In this document: piece after piece, positions 52,026-61,459 of the stretch
Layout of the letters: every line of letters begins with the position of its first letter
Numbering within the stretch: the stretch's first letter is position 1
From: Pelagimonas phthalicica
GTDB taxonomy: Bacteria > Pseudomonadota > Alphaproteobacteria > Rhodobacterales > Rhodobacteraceae
Assembly: GCF_004364805.1 (NCBI RefSeq)
Contig: NZ_SOAP01000003.1
Location: 248,001 to 312,000, forward strand
Direction: 5' to 3'
DNA: 64,000 bases
The notes under the pieces: generated by a model
Databases searched by the model: none
Told to the model about the DNA's origin: nothing
Seen by the model: the letters and a program-made list of their open reading frames with translations, nothing else
Program-made: the position numbers and the translations under genes

Positions 52026-53056
52026 TCCTGCTCCAGTGAGCTTTCCCAGTTCTTGAGGAAACTTGCCCGTTTCAATTGATCGAGAAACACCAGCAAACCT
52101 GGGCCAAAGCGGATCGGGCGCAGGGCTGTGTTGGTTTCCAGCGAGGCATTGGTGATCGCGGGCAGGCCGGTGGCGGCGATGAGATCGGGGCGCTGGTTAT
52201 AGGTCAGCAGAAAGTCGATCATCGCCTGCGCCCCGGCTTCGTTTTCCACCGTGGCGGGGATCAGGGCCGTGCGCGACATCACATTGGTGAAATCGCGCAT
52301 TTCGACGATATGCAGATCGGGCATGGCCGCAGCCTGACCCGCCGCATAGCTGCCCAGCACGTTATAGGCCAGGGCCAGCCGCCCGCTTGCCACATCGCGG
52401 ATCATGTCACCTGAGCAGCAATAGAGCTGCGCATCCAGCCGCCCCATTACTTCCATCAACCGCCAAAAGGCTTCGGAATTGCGGCTGTCTTGCGTGGCCA
52501 TCAGATAGCCAAACCCGGAGCGGCGCACGTCATAGGTGCCGATTTTGCCCTGAAATCTTTCAGGTGAGCCGCGCAAAAGCGCAATTAACTCATCGCGGGT
52601 TTGTGGGATCTCGGTATCGGCAAAGGCGCTTTTGGAGACGACCAGAACGGCCGGTTCCAGAGTGAAGGCAAAGAGCTGATTGCGCCACAGCGCCCAATCG
52701 GGCAGATCCACCGATCCGGGCTGATAGGAAACGGCAAACCCGTCATTTGCCAGCTTGGTTTGCAAATCCATCGCTGAGGAAATTGCCAGATCAAACACCG
52801 CCCCGTCCGTATAAATCGCCTGCATCAGGTCCGAGGTGCCGGTGACCGTGTAATCCAACGTTATGCCGGGGTTTTGCGCCTGAAACGCCCGTAACACCGG
52901 ATCGAACACGTTCAAATCGGCGGTTGAGATGATGCGCAGCGTGCTTGCTTCGGCGTCGGAGGGATAGAGCCGCTGGTCTTCAATCTCAAAGGCTGACAAG
53001 GCTCCCACCCAGCCAATCCAGGCCCAAAGAGCCATTAAAACAGCAAGGATACGCAT
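52022..53056 (-). CDS. Periplasmic substrate-binding protein of the tctDE operon
   Basis: A 344-residue secreted binding protein with a signal peptide (MRILAVLMALWAWIGWVGALSA) and an iron/phosphonate-type SBP body (TSDLMQAIYTDGAVFDLAISS). No permease genes accompany it. It overlaps the sensor kinase by 22 nt, which suggests it feeds ligand information to the kinase rather than to a transporter. The TAG stop is the CTAG at the MITE edge. Confidence 0.85.
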   Translation of the reverse strand: MRILAVLMALWAWIGWVGALSAFEIEDQRLYPSDAEASTLRIISTADLNVFDPVLRAFQAQNPGITLDYTVTGTSDLMQAIYTDGAVFDLAISSAMDLQTKLANDGFAVSYQPGSVDLPDWALWRNQLFAFTLEPAVLVVSKSAFADTEIPQTRDELIALLRGSPERFQGKIGTYDVRRSGFGYLMATQDSRNSEAFWRLMEVMGRLDAQLYCCSGDMIRDVASGRLALAYNVLGSYAAGQAAAMPDLHIVEMRDFTNVMSRTALIPATVENEAGAQAMIDFLLTYNQRPDLIAATGLPAITNASLETNTALRPIRFGPGLLVFLDQLKRASFLKNWESSLEQD

Positions 53057-54396
53057 GCGCCGCCCTCTTGGTTATGGGTGATGTCCAGCCGGCCGCCATG
53101 CACGCGGGCGACCTCTTCGGCGATGGTCAGACCCAGGCCCGAGCCGACCACGTGACCAACATTGTCGCCACGCTGATAGCGCTTGGTGATTTCGCCCAGA
53201 TCAGCATTGCCAAAGCCGCGCCCTTGATCCGAGATGCTCAGCCGGATTTGATCACCCTGTTGCAAAGTGATGGTGATGTCGCTCTCATCAGGGGAGTATT
53301 TGATGGCGTTGTCGAGGATATTCATCATCGCGGCCTGCAACAAAATCCCATCGCCTAGCAGCGTGACAGGATCATCGGGAAGGTCACGCAAGACCTTGAT
53401 ATCTTTCAACTCGGCTGTGGGTTCCAACCGATCACAGGTCTCGGCCAGCAGGGCACGCAGGTCCAGCGTGTCGCGCGCCAGCGCATCGGAGCGGAAGGTC
53501 ACCATGGCATGATCCAGCATTTGCCCCGCCGAGCGCGAGCTTTGATCAATCGCGCGGATCATTTCGCGGATCGCTTGTTTGTGATGCGGTTTGTTGAGCT
53601 TGCGATGGGTGATTTCGGCCTGACTGCGCACGGTGGCCAACGGTGTGCGCACGCGATGGGCGGCCTCGGTAATGAAATCTTCGGTACGGGAAAGCGAGGC
53701 GCGCAGCCGCGCCATCAGGTTGTTCAGTGCCTCAACCAGCGGCACCAACTCCTCGGGCGTTTCGGCACGAACTGGGCGCATGTCGCTGGGGCCACGCCGT
53801 GTGACGGCACCGGTCAAGCGGCTGATCGGGGCCAGGGCTGAATTCGCGGCCCAGAGGCTAAGCGCGGTGGCCAAGAGCAGGAACACAATCCCGACCCCCG
53901 TGGCCGTCCAGGTGATCTGTTGCGAAATCGCCGCCAGCCCCTGCCGGGTCTGCGCCACGGTGATCACCGCGGTGGTGGCGTTAGCCGCCGGGCCAATCCG
54001 ACGCGAGACCGAGACCAGCCGCACCGGCTCACCGCGATAGTCCAGCGTTGCCACCACGCGCGCGCCCAGGTTGGGCACCAGATCGGGCAGGGGGAGGTCA
54101 CCATAGCCAGTGAGGGTCTCACCCGCCACGCTGACCCGGTAAAACACCCGGTCTTGGTTTAGGGTTCCCAGCATCGACAGGGCGGAATAAGGCAGATCCA
54201 GCGTTATCGCACCGCCCTCGCTATGCAGACTGTCGGCAATCGCCGTGGCCGAAGCGGTGAGGATGTCATCCTGTGTGCCTTCAGCCGCGCGCTCTGCCAC
54301 GCCGCGCACCACAAGGATAAAGACCAGCGTCAGGATTGCCGCCACCCCGGCCAGCTGGAAAAACAACCGCCGCCGGATCGAGCCAAAAACCTTCAT
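53035..54396 (-). CDS. TctE-like sensor histidine kinase
   Basis: A 453-residue membrane kinase. Two transmembrane segments (about 13-32 and 166-187) flank a periplasmic region with a TctE N-domain. HAMP-like linker, H-box TEAAHRVRTPLATVRSQAE, N-box DNAIKYSPDESD and the G-boxes SDQGRGFG and GSGLGLTI follow. It overlaps the regulator stop by 4 nt. Confidence 0.92.
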   Translation of the reverse strand: MKVFGSIRRRLFFQLAGVAAILTLVFILVVRGVAERAAEGTQDDILTASATAIADSLHSEGGAITLDLPYSALSMLGTLNQDRVFYRVSVAGETLTGYGDLPLPDLVPNLGARVVATLDYRGEPVRLVSVSRRIGPAANATTAVITVAQTRQGLAAISQQITWTATGVGIVFLLLATALSLWAANSALAPISRLTGAVTRRGPSDMRPVRAETPEELVPLVEALNNLMARLRASLSRTEDFITEAAHRVRTPLATVRSQAEITHRKLNKPHHKQAIREMIRAIDQSSRSAGQMLDHAMVTFRSDALARDTLDLRALLAETCDRLEPTAELKDIKVLRDLPDDPVTLLGDGILLQAAMMNILDNAIKYSPDESDITITLQQGDQIRLSISDQGRGFGNADLGEITKRYQRGDNVGHVVGSGLGLTIAEEVARVHGGRLDITHNQEGGACVSLLF

Positions 54397-55058
54397 GCGG
54401 TCACCAGCCGATAGCCCAACCCACGCACGGTTTCGATCCGCGCGCCGGATCCTTCGAGCCGTTTGCGCAAGCGCCCGACATAGACCTCGATGGCGTTTTC
54501 GCTGGCCTCGTCCGAGAGCGAAAACAGCCGGTCCATCAGGTGGGATTTGGCAAAGACCTGACCGGGTGCGTTAAAGAAGACTTCGAGAAGCCTCAACTCG
54601 CGGTTGCGCAGACTGATCACCTGCCCAGCAAATCGCAACTCAGCGCTGGCCGAATCAAGCACCGTGTCAGCAAAGCTCTTTTGGTTGTCAGCGGCCCCTC
54701 CCTGACGGCGCAACACCGCGCGACAGCGGGCCTCGAGCTCGGAAAAATCGAACGGTTTGGTGATGTAATCATCCGCGCCAAGGTCCAGCAAACCGACCCG
54801 ATCTGACACGGCGGAACGGGCGGTGACGACGATCACCGGCACGCGCTCTTGTGCTTGTCTGTGCCGTTCGAGAAAGCTGCGCCCATCGCCATCCGGCAGC
54901 ATAATATCCAGCAAAATCAAATCGAAAGAAGCAACCGCCATCAGGTCCTCAGCCGCCTCCAACGTGTCGGCATGATCCACCGCATGTCCATCCAGCTGCA
55001 GCCGCTCGACGATATTGGCCGCCAGCTGCATATTGTCTTCGATCAGCAGGAAACGCAT
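54393..55058 (-). CDS. TctD-like OmpR-family response regulator
   Basis: A 221-residue response regulator. The receiver has acidic EDN, phospho-acceptor Asp in LILLDIMLPDGDG and Lys in ITKPF. The C-terminal winged helix has VYVGRLRKRLEG. It is divergent from the tctCBA operon and probably binds the 11-bp repeats at 55079-55100. Confidence 0.93.
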   Translation of the reverse strand: MRFLLIEDNMQLAANIVERLQLDGHAVDHADTLEAAEDLMAVASFDLILLDIMLPDGDGRSFLERHRQAQERVPVIVVTARSAVSDRVGLLDLGADDYITKPFDFSELEARCRAVLRRQGGAADNQKSFADTVLDSASAELRFAGQVISLRNRELRLLEVFFNAPGQVFAKSHLMDRLFSLSDEASENAIEVYVGRLRKRLEGSGARIETVRGLGYRLVTA

Positions 55059-55078
55059 GAGATGCCTTTTTCAGGGGG

Positions 55079-55100
55079 TGACAGGTTGATGTCAGGTTAG
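55079..55100. promoter_or_regulatory. Tandem 11-bp repeats in the tctD/tctC divergent promoter
   Basis: TGACAGGTTGA directly followed by TGTCAGGTTAG, an 11-bp direct repeat with TGnCAGGTT core; a weaker TGACAAC begins 21 bp on (55111). Direct repeats at helical spacing are typical OmpR-family sites. Likely TctD binding for tctC activation. Confidence 0.6.
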
Positions 55101-55157
55101 ACCGTTTCACTGACAACATGAGAGGGGCAACCCTTCATGTCAAATGGGAGGAAACCA

Positions 55158-56123
55158 ATGACGAAACGTCTTATCAAGGCGCTGATGACCAGCGCCGTTC
55201 TTAGCGTATCTGCAACCACAGCGTTTGCCGCAGAATGCATTGCACCGGCCAACCCGGGCGGCGGCTGGGATTTCACTTGCCGTCAGATCGGCAAGATCAT
55301 GCATGATATCGGCGCGGTGGATAAGCCTGTTCAGGTCACCAATATGGCCGGTGGCGGCGGCGGTCTGGCCTTTGCACATGTGGTGTCTGAGCGTGGCAGC
55401 GACGCGGATCTGATCGTGGCGGCCTCTTCGGCAACCTCGACCCGTCTGGCGCAGAATGCCTATGCGGGCATGACCGCTGACCAGGTGCGCTTTGTGGGGG
55501 CAATTGGCGCCGATCCGGGCGTGATCGTGGTGGCGGCAGACAGCCCTTACCAGTCGCTGACCGATCTTGTTGACGCGATCAAGGCCGAGCCGGGCAAAAT
55601 CGCCTTTGCTGGTGGTTCTGCCGTTGGTGGGTTCGACCATATCAAACCGCTGATGGTGCTGCAGCGCGCCGGTATCACCGATGTCAAAGCCATCAAATAT
55701 ATCGGCGTTGACGGTGGCGCGGATGCGATCACCCAGACCGTGGGTGGCTTTACCCAGGCGATGACCGGCGACATGTCCGAAATCGTTGGCTTCCTGAAAT
55801 CCGGTGACGTGCGCGCCATCGCCGTTCTAACCGAAGAGCGCGTGCCCGGTTTCGAGGACATCCCAACCGCCAAAGAGCAGGGGCTGGATGTGGTCGCGGT
55901 GAACTGGCGAGGGCTCTATGTGCCAAAAGACATCAGCGATGATGACTTCAACATGTGGGCCGAGCGCCTGCAAAAGGTCGCCGATTCCGCTGAGTGGCAG
56001 GAAGCCATGGCCGCAAACGGCCTTGCGCCTTTCACCAAGGTCGGCGGTGATTTCCAATCTTATGTGGACGGTGTCGTTGCGGAAATCCGTGACCTGTCCA
56101 AAGAGATCGGGGTGATCCAGTAA
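55158..56123 (+). CDS. tctC: Tripartite tricarboxylate transporter binding protein (TctC)
   Basis: A 321-residue secreted binding protein: signal MTKRLIKALMTSAVLSVSATTAFA, then the TctC/Bug fold with CIAPANPGGGWDFTCR (carboxylate loop) and GGGGGLAFAHVV. The start has GGGAGGA upstream. It supplies carboxylate to TctAB. Confidence 0.92.
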   Translation: MTKRLIKALMTSAVLSVSATTAFAAECIAPANPGGGWDFTCRQIGKIMHDIGAVDKPVQVTNMAGGGGGLAFAHVVSERGSDADLIVAASSATSTRLAQNAYAGMTADQVRFVGAIGADPGVIVVAADSPYQSLTDLVDAIKAEPGKIAFAGGSAVGGFDHIKPLMVLQRAGITDVKAIKYIGVDGGADAITQTVGGFTQAMTGDMSEIVGFLKSGDVRAIAVLTEERVPGFEDIPTAKEQGLDVVAVNWRGLYVPKDISDDDFNMWAERLQKVADSAEWQEAMAANGLAPFTKVGGDFQSYVDGVVAEIRDLSKEIGVIQ

Positions 56124-56563
56124 TGGCCTCGGACCGCATCTTTGGCGCGGTCGTGACACTGATTGCACTGGCGTATATCGCCAGTGCAACACAGATCCAG
56201 ACCAGCTTCATGGCCGACCCGGTTGGCCCGAAAACCTTTCCGATCCTGATTGGCGCAGTGGCCGCCATTTGTGGCATCGTGATCATCCTGAAACCTGACG
56301 AAGATCCGGCCTGGCCCGAATTGCGCACCCTGGGTGCCTTGGCTGTCGCTGTTGTGGTCTTGGTGGCCTATGCCTATGCGCTGAAACCGCTGGGCTTTCT
56401 GATCCCGACCGCGGTGACCGCCGCGATCCTGAGCTATCAGATCCACCCAAACACAAAACAAGCCGCGCTTGCCGGGATTGGCCTGTCTCTTGGCCTGTTC
56501 ATCATCTTCAAATTCGCTCTTGGACTAAGCCTTTTCGGGCTGCCGAGCTTTCTGACCCACTGA
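56123..56563 (+). CDS. tctB: Tripartite tricarboxylate transporter small membrane subunit (TctB)
   Basis: A 146-residue, four-segment membrane protein; its ATG overlaps the tctC TAA by 1 nt. Position and the TctB pattern SFMADPVGPKTFPILIGA support the call. It is needed with TctA for uptake. Confidence 0.88.
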   Translation: MASDRIFGAVVTLIALAYIASATQIQTSFMADPVGPKTFPILIGAVAAICGIVIILKPDEDPAWPELRTLGALAVAVVVLVAYAYALKPLGFLIPTAVTAAILSYQIHPNTKQAALAGIGLSLGLFIIFKFALGLSLFGLPSFLTH

Positions 56564-56573
56564 GGGTACTCCC

Positions 56574-58079
56574 ATGGAATTGCTATCCAATTTGGCGATC
56601 GGCTTCGACATCGCCCTGTCCCCCTTTACCCTGATGCTGGCCGTGTTCGGCTGTTTCATTGGCACGATCATCGGCGCTTTGCCGGGGCTTGGCCCGTCTA
56701 ATGGCGTGGCGATCCTGATCCCGCTGACCTTTTCGATGGGGCTGGATGCGACATCTGCCCTCGTCCTGATGACGGCCGTTTATTACGGCGCGATGTATGG
56801 CGGGCGGATCAGTTCGATCCTGCTGAACATCCCCGGTGACGAACCGGCCCTGATGACCACGCTTGACGGCTACCCGATGGCCAAGGCCGGTCGCGCGGGC
56901 GATGCGCTGGTGATCTCGGGCGTTGCGTCGTTTGTAGGGGCGTTTCTGGCCACGATTGGCCTGATGCTGCTGGCCCCAATGCTGGCGCAGGTGGCCTTCC
57001 TGTTTGGCCCTGCTGAATACTTCGCGCTTTACCTGCTGGCCTTTGCCACGCTGGGCGGGCTGGCCTCGAACAACCAGGCCAAGGCGGCGATTGCTTCTTG
57101 TATTGGCCTCGGCATTGCCATGATCGGCGTCGACAACAATTCCGGCATGCCGCGTCTGACCGGGGGCAATCTGCACCTGTTTGACGGCATCGATTTCCTG
57201 GTTGCCATTGTCGGGCTGTTCGCCATTGCCGAAGTGTTCTTCTTTATCGAAAGCCATGGCAAGAACACCTCGATTGGCGTGAAGCTGGAAAAGGTCACCG
57301 TGCCGGTCAAGGAAATCGTCGGGTCCAGCGTGACCATGCTGCGCTCCTCCGTTGTGGGCTTTATCGCTGGGGTTCTGCCCGGTGCCGGGGCCTCTCTGGG
57401 GTCCTTCCTGTCCTATATGTCCGAGAAATCCATCGCCGGTGAAAAGGGAGGGTTTGGGACCGGGGTCGCCAAGGGTGTCGCCGCGCCCGAGGCGGGCAAC
57501 AATGCTGCTGCGGGTGGTGCGCTGGTGCCGATGCTGACGCTGGGCGTTCCGGGCTCGGGCACCACCGCCGTGCTGCTGGCTTTGCTCATGACGCTCAACA
57601 TCACGCCAGGGCCAACCCTGTTCACTGAACGGCCCGAAGTGGTCTGGGGCCTGATCGCCTCGCTGTTGATCGCAAACTTTGTGTTGCTGTTGATGAACGT
57701 CCCCATGGTCAAGATCTTCGTAAAGATCCTGTCAGTGCCTGCCTGGGTGCTGTTGCCGGGGGTGACCATGGTGTCCTTTGTCGGGATCTATTCGCTATCG
57801 GGCTCTTACTTTGACCTGCTGCTGATGGTGCTCTTTGGGGTGCTGGGCTGGGTGCTGCGCAAGCTGGACGTGCCCACTGTGCCGATCATCCTGGGCATCC
57901 TGCTGGGTGGCCACATGGAAGACGCGCTGCGCCGCGCCATGGTGCTGTCGGATGGGGATTGGACCTATCTCTTTAGCTCGGGCATTGCCATTGGTCTCTG
58001 GGCCGTGGCCGTGGTGGGCTTTGTCGCGCCGATGTTCCTGCGCCGTTTCTTGACCAAGCCGCAAAGGATCACCGACTGA
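56574..58079 (+). CDS. tctA: Tripartite tricarboxylate transporter large membrane subunit (TctA)
   Basis: A 501-residue permease with about 11-12 segments. TctA signatures are GTIIGALPGLGPSNGVAILIPLTF and MYGGRISSILLNIPGDEPA near the N-terminus, with GVLPGAGASLGSFLSYMSEK and LTLGVPGSGTTAVLLALLM mid-protein. It is coupled to the AtuA gene through a shared ATG/TGA. Confidence 0.95.
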   Translation: MELLSNLAIGFDIALSPFTLMLAVFGCFIGTIIGALPGLGPSNGVAILIPLTFSMGLDATSALVLMTAVYYGAMYGGRISSILLNIPGDEPALMTTLDGYPMAKAGRAGDALVISGVASFVGAFLATIGLMLLAPMLAQVAFLFGPAEYFALYLLAFATLGGLASNNQAKAAIASCIGLGIAMIGVDNNSGMPRLTGGNLHLFDGIDFLVAIVGLFAIAEVFFFIESHGKNTSIGVKLEKVTVPVKEIVGSSVTMLRSSVVGFIAGVLPGAGASLGSFLSYMSEKSIAGEKGGFGTGVAKGVAAPEAGNNAAAGGALVPMLTLGVPGSGTTAVLLALLMTLNITPGPTLFTERPEVVWGLIASLLIANFVLLLMNVPMVKIFVKILSVPAWVLLPGVTMVSFVGIYSLSGSYFDLLLMVLFGVLGWVLRKLDVPTVPIILGILLGGHMEDALRRAMVLSDGDWTYLFSSGIAIGLWAVAVVGFVAPMFLRRFLTKPQRITD

Positions 58080-59428
58080 TGGTAAAAGTCCTCATCCCGT
58101 CCGGGGCCTTGGGCCTGGGCTATGACCGCGCGGCCTTGGCGCGCGGCATCGCTCAAAAGCCCGACATCATCGCAATCGACGGGGGGTCCACGGATAGTGG
58201 GCCCCATTACCTTGGCACCGGGAGCTCGAAATATTCGCGCAGCTCGACCAAGGCCGAATGGGCCGAGCTCATGGCCGCACGGGCAGAGGCCGCCGTGCCC
58301 TTGATCATAGGCACGGCGGGCACCTGCGGTGCGGACTCGGCGGTTGATTGGCTGGTCGACATCACCCGCGAAATTGCCCGCGAGCGGGGCGAGCGCCTGA
58401 AACTGGCGGTGCTGAAAAGCGGGCAGGGGGCAGAGGCCATGACCGCCGCGCTTGAGGGCGGGCGGATTTCTCCGCTGCCTGCCGCGCCCGAGATCAGCGC
58501 CGAGACCCTGCGGGACTGCAGCAATATTGTTGCCCTGGCCGGGGCTGAACAGATCCAGGCGGCGCTGGCCACCGGGGCCGATATCGTCATTGCCGGGCGC
58601 ACCACGGACACGGCGATCATCTCGGCCCTGCCTCTGGCGCGGGGCTGCCATGCCGGGGCGGCCTGGCATGGGGCCAAGATCGGCGAATGCGGGGCACTGG
58701 CCACCACCAGCCCCAATTCCGGCACCATCCTGATCGAGTTTGACGCCGACGGCTTTACCATGACCCCCATGGGTGACGAGGCCCGCGCCACGCCGCATAC
58801 CGTCTCGGCCCATATGCTCTATGAAAACTCCGACCCCTATATCCTCTATGAACCCGGCGGACATCTGGATGTGACTGGTTCTGTTTACACCGCGTTGGAT
58901 GACCGGCGGGTCCGGGTGACGGGCAGCGTTTGGGTGGCGTCCGACAGCTATACGGTCAAGCTCGAGGGCGCGCGCCGCTCTGGATACCAGACCGTCTCGC
59001 TCGTGCTGGTGCGCGATGCACGCTATGTGGACCATATCGAAGAATGGTGCGCGGATATTGTCGCCAAATGCACGGCCAAAGCACGCACACGGATCGACGG
59101 CGCGTTTGACATCGAGCTGCGAGTGATTGGCCAGAACGCCACCCTTGGCGATCTTGATACCAGCGCCCACAAAGGCAGCGAGCTGGGCGTCATGGGCATC
59201 ATCACTGCCGAAACCGAAGCGCTGAGCCGCGAGGTGGCCAAGATGCTCAACCCCTATCTTCTGCATCACCCGCTGACCGAACAGGAAGAGATGCCAACCT
59301 TTGCTTTTCCGTTTTCGCCCCCGGAAATGCCGCGCGGCGCGGTCTATCAATTCTGCCTGAACCATGTCTTGCAATTGGAGGACCCGATGCAAGCCTTTGA
59401 GCTGACAACAGAGGAGCTGGGCGCATGA
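58079..59428 (+). CDS. AtuA-like (DUF1446) protein
   Basis: A 449-residue protein of the acyclic terpene utilisation AtuA/DUF1446 family. GGSTDSGPHYLGTG near residue 35 and ADIVIAGRTTDTAIISALPLA are the diagnostic blocks. It is always found with a DUF4387 partner, here overlapping by 4 nt. Linked to the TTT transporter, it probably acts on the imported carboxylate or its CoA ester; the reaction is not established. Confidence 0.85.
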   Translation: MVKVLIPSGALGLGYDRAALARGIAQKPDIIAIDGGSTDSGPHYLGTGSSKYSRSSTKAEWAELMAARAEAAVPLIIGTAGTCGADSAVDWLVDITREIARERGERLKLAVLKSGQGAEAMTAALEGGRISPLPAAPEISAETLRDCSNIVALAGAEQIQAALATGADIVIAGRTTDTAIISALPLARGCHAGAAWHGAKIGECGALATTSPNSGTILIEFDADGFTMTPMGDEARATPHTVSAHMLYENSDPYILYEPGGHLDVTGSVYTALDDRRVRVTGSVWVASDSYTVKLEGARRSGYQTVSLVLVRDARYVDHIEEWCADIVAKCTAKARTRIDGAFDIELRVIGQNATLGDLDTSAHKGSELGVMGIITAETEALSREVAKMLNPYLLHHPLTEQEEMPTFAFPFSPPEMPRGAVYQFCLNHVLQLEDPMQAFELTTEELGA

Positions 59429-59727
59429 CCCGACTGGTGGATGTGGCGCAAAAAATCCGGTCCAAGAATGCGGGCCCGTTCTGGCTGACCATCGACATTT
59501 TCTGTGGCGATGCCGAGCGGTTCGAACGGGTGCGCGCTGGGTTGGATACACAGCACGTGGCTGCGCTTTTCCGAATCCCGAGCCAGACGCTCAAGCGATT
59601 CGACATTGCCGATCTCAACACGATCAAGCTCAGCCTGCCGCGCCCGAACATTCAGGGCATGCCCGCTGACCGCGATATGCACGGGGCGTCCTTTGCGAAT
59701 TTGCTTATGGAAATAGAGGGTTTTTGA
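59425..59727 (+). CDS. DUF4387 protein
   Basis: A 100-residue protein with LVDVAQKIRSKNAGPFWLTIDIFC and RPNIQGMPADRDMHGAS, which mark DUF4387. These proteins follow AtuA homologues as a probable small subunit of one enzyme. Overlap by 4 nt supports co-translation. Confidence 0.85.
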   Translation: MTRLVDVAQKIRSKNAGPFWLTIDIFCGDAERFERVRAGLDTQHVAALFRIPSQTLKRFDIADLNTIKLSLPRPNIQGMPADRDMHGASFANLLMEIEGF

Positions 59728-59790
59728 CCTAAGGTAAGCTATGAGCGAATCTTGGCCCTTCTATGAAAACAAAACCGGTCGGTTCAGTTT

Positions 59791-59846
59791 TTGACATCCC
59801 TGACAGACTAGAATATCAATTCTGTCGCGCAGACCATTCGCGACAG
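59791..59846 (+). promoter_or_regulatory. uxaC promoter with a dyad over the start site and RBS
   Basis: TTGACA (59791-59796), a 17-nt spacer and TATCAA (59814-59819) form a sigma-70 promoter. A perfect dyad, CTGTCGCG (59822-59829) and CGCGACAG (59839-59846), overlaps the expected +1 and runs into the AGGA ribosome site. It could be a repressor operator or an RNA stem hiding the RBS. Confidence 0.6.
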
Positions 59847-59856
59847 GACCACGACA

Positions 59857-61263
59857 ATGTCTCTCACCGATCCGGACCGTCTCTTTCCCTATGATGGGGC
59901 ATTGCGCGGGCTTGCCCGGGCGATTTACAGCGGGATCAAGGATCTCCCGATCCTCAGCCCGCATGGCCATTGTGACCCGCGCTGGTTTGCCGAGAATGAC
60001 CGGTTTCCCAACCCGGCGGAGCTGTTTGTCATCCCCGATCATTATGTGTTTCGCATGTTGGTCAGCCAGGGCGTGCCGATGGAGGCGCTTGGGATTGCCC
60101 GTCAGGATGGAAGCTCGGTCCCGCAGGATCCGCGCAAGGTCTGGCAGCTATTTGCGGATCACTTTCATCTGTTTCGCGGCACCCCATCGGGGCTGTGGCT
60201 GAACCATGCCTTTGAGCATGTCTTTGGTTTTCTCGAACCGCTGACGCCCGAGAATGCAGACAGCTATTACGATCACATCGACGACACGTTGGGGATGGAG
60301 CAATTCCGCCCGCGCGCGCTGTTTGACCGGTTCAAGATCGAATGTCTCGCCACCACCGAAGGGGCGCTGGATGATCTGCGCTGGCACAAGCAGATCATCG
60401 CCTCGGATTGGGCGGGGCGGGTAATCACCACCTATCGCCCCGATGCCGTGGTGGACCCGGAATTCAAAGGCTTTGCCGCCAATCTTGACGCGTTTGGTGC
60501 CTTGACCGGCGAAGATATCGGCAGCTGGGCCGGCTATCTCAACGCTCATCGCACCCGTCGCGCCTATTTCCGCGACCATGGGGCGACGGCCACCGATCAC
60601 GGGCACCCAACGGCGCAGACGCTGGACCTGCCCCAGGATGAGGCCGCTGCGCTTTATGCCAAGGTGCAGTCTGGTGATTTCACCTCTGCCGAGGCCGAGG
60701 CGTTTCGCGGGCAGATGCTGACCGAAATGGCTCGGATGAGCGTTGAAGACGGCATGGTCATGCAGATTCATGCCGGGGCGCGGCGCAATCACAATGCCTC
60801 TGTCTACGCGGATTTCGGGCGCGACATGGGGTTTGATATTCCCCAGCGCACCGATTTTGTTTCGGCGCTCAAACCAATGTTGGACGCGGTCGGGATGGAG
60901 CCTGACCTGACCATCCTTCTGTTTACATTGGATGAAACCACCTATGGGCGCGAATTGGCCCCCTTGGCCGGGGCCTATCCGGCCCTGAAACTGGGCCCGG
61001 CCTGGTGGTTCTTTGACAGCCCCGAAGGCATCAAGCGCTACCGTCAGATCACAACAGAGACCTGCGGGTTCTACAACACCGCCGGGTTCAACGATGACAC
61101 CCGCGCCTTTTGCTCAATCCCTGCCCGTCACGACGTGTCGCGCCGGGTGGATGCGGCCTTTTTGGCTGAGTTGGTGGCGACAGGCCGTTTGACCGAAGAA
61201 GAGGCCTTTGACCTTGCGCGGGCGCTGACCGTGGATTTGGTCAAATCCGCCTACAAACTGTGA
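59857..61263 (+). CDS. uxaC: Glucuronate isomerase
   Basis: A 468-residue uronate isomerase of the amidohydrolase superfamily. The family fold and motifs are seen in LSPHGHCDPRWFAE (metal-binding HxH), the AFEHVFGF segment, MQIHAGARRNHN (His) and late LGPAWWFFDSPEG. It interconverts glucuronate and fructuronate, or galacturonate and tagaturonate. No uxu/uxa partners are adjacent. Confidence 0.95.
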   Translation: MSLTDPDRLFPYDGALRGLARAIYSGIKDLPILSPHGHCDPRWFAENDRFPNPAELFVIPDHYVFRMLVSQGVPMEALGIARQDGSSVPQDPRKVWQLFADHFHLFRGTPSGLWLNHAFEHVFGFLEPLTPENADSYYDHIDDTLGMEQFRPRALFDRFKIECLATTEGALDDLRWHKQIIASDWAGRVITTYRPDAVVDPEFKGFAANLDAFGALTGEDIGSWAGYLNAHRTRRAYFRDHGATATDHGHPTAQTLDLPQDEAAALYAKVQSGDFTSAEAEAFRGQMLTEMARMSVEDGMVMQIHAGARRNHNASVYADFGRDMGFDIPQRTDFVSALKPMLDAVGMEPDLTILLFTLDETTYGRELAPLAGAYPALKLGPAWWFFDSPEGIKRYRQITTETCGFYNTAGFNDDTRAFCSIPARHDVSRRVDAAFLAELVATGRLTEEEAFDLARALTVDLVKSAYKL

Positions 61264-61270
61264 CGCTAAC

Positions 61271-61459
61271 CTAACTAAAGATCCACCAGAACAGAACACC
61301 CCAGGAACTCAGCCCCAGGATCGCACCAAAGGGAATCCACCAGCCTTCGGGCAGGGGGGATTTCTGCGGCTTTTGCGTAGGATCCGCAGCCCGCACGGCC
61401 CAAACAGAGGCTTTGGCACGGGAATTTGGTGGATATGTTGGCGTCTGGTGGATGGTCAT
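61271..61459 (-). CDS. Small hypothetical membrane protein
   Basis: A 62-residue basic protein with a Pro-rich N-terminal half and one C-terminal transmembrane segment (PFGAILGLSSWGVLFWWIFS). It lies convergent with uxaC, 7 nt from its stop. No family recognised. Codon use and a sensible topology make it believable but unproven. Confidence 0.5.
   Translation of the reverse strand: MTIHQTPTYPPNSRAKASVWAVRAADPTQKPQKSPLPEGWWIPFGAILGLSSWGVLFWWIFS

Noticed and set aside
57965-59551. Long minus-strand frame (528 residues) opposite the AtuA gene
   Set aside because: Shadow of the AtuA and DUF4387 genes, rich in Arg, Gly and His, with no family traits.
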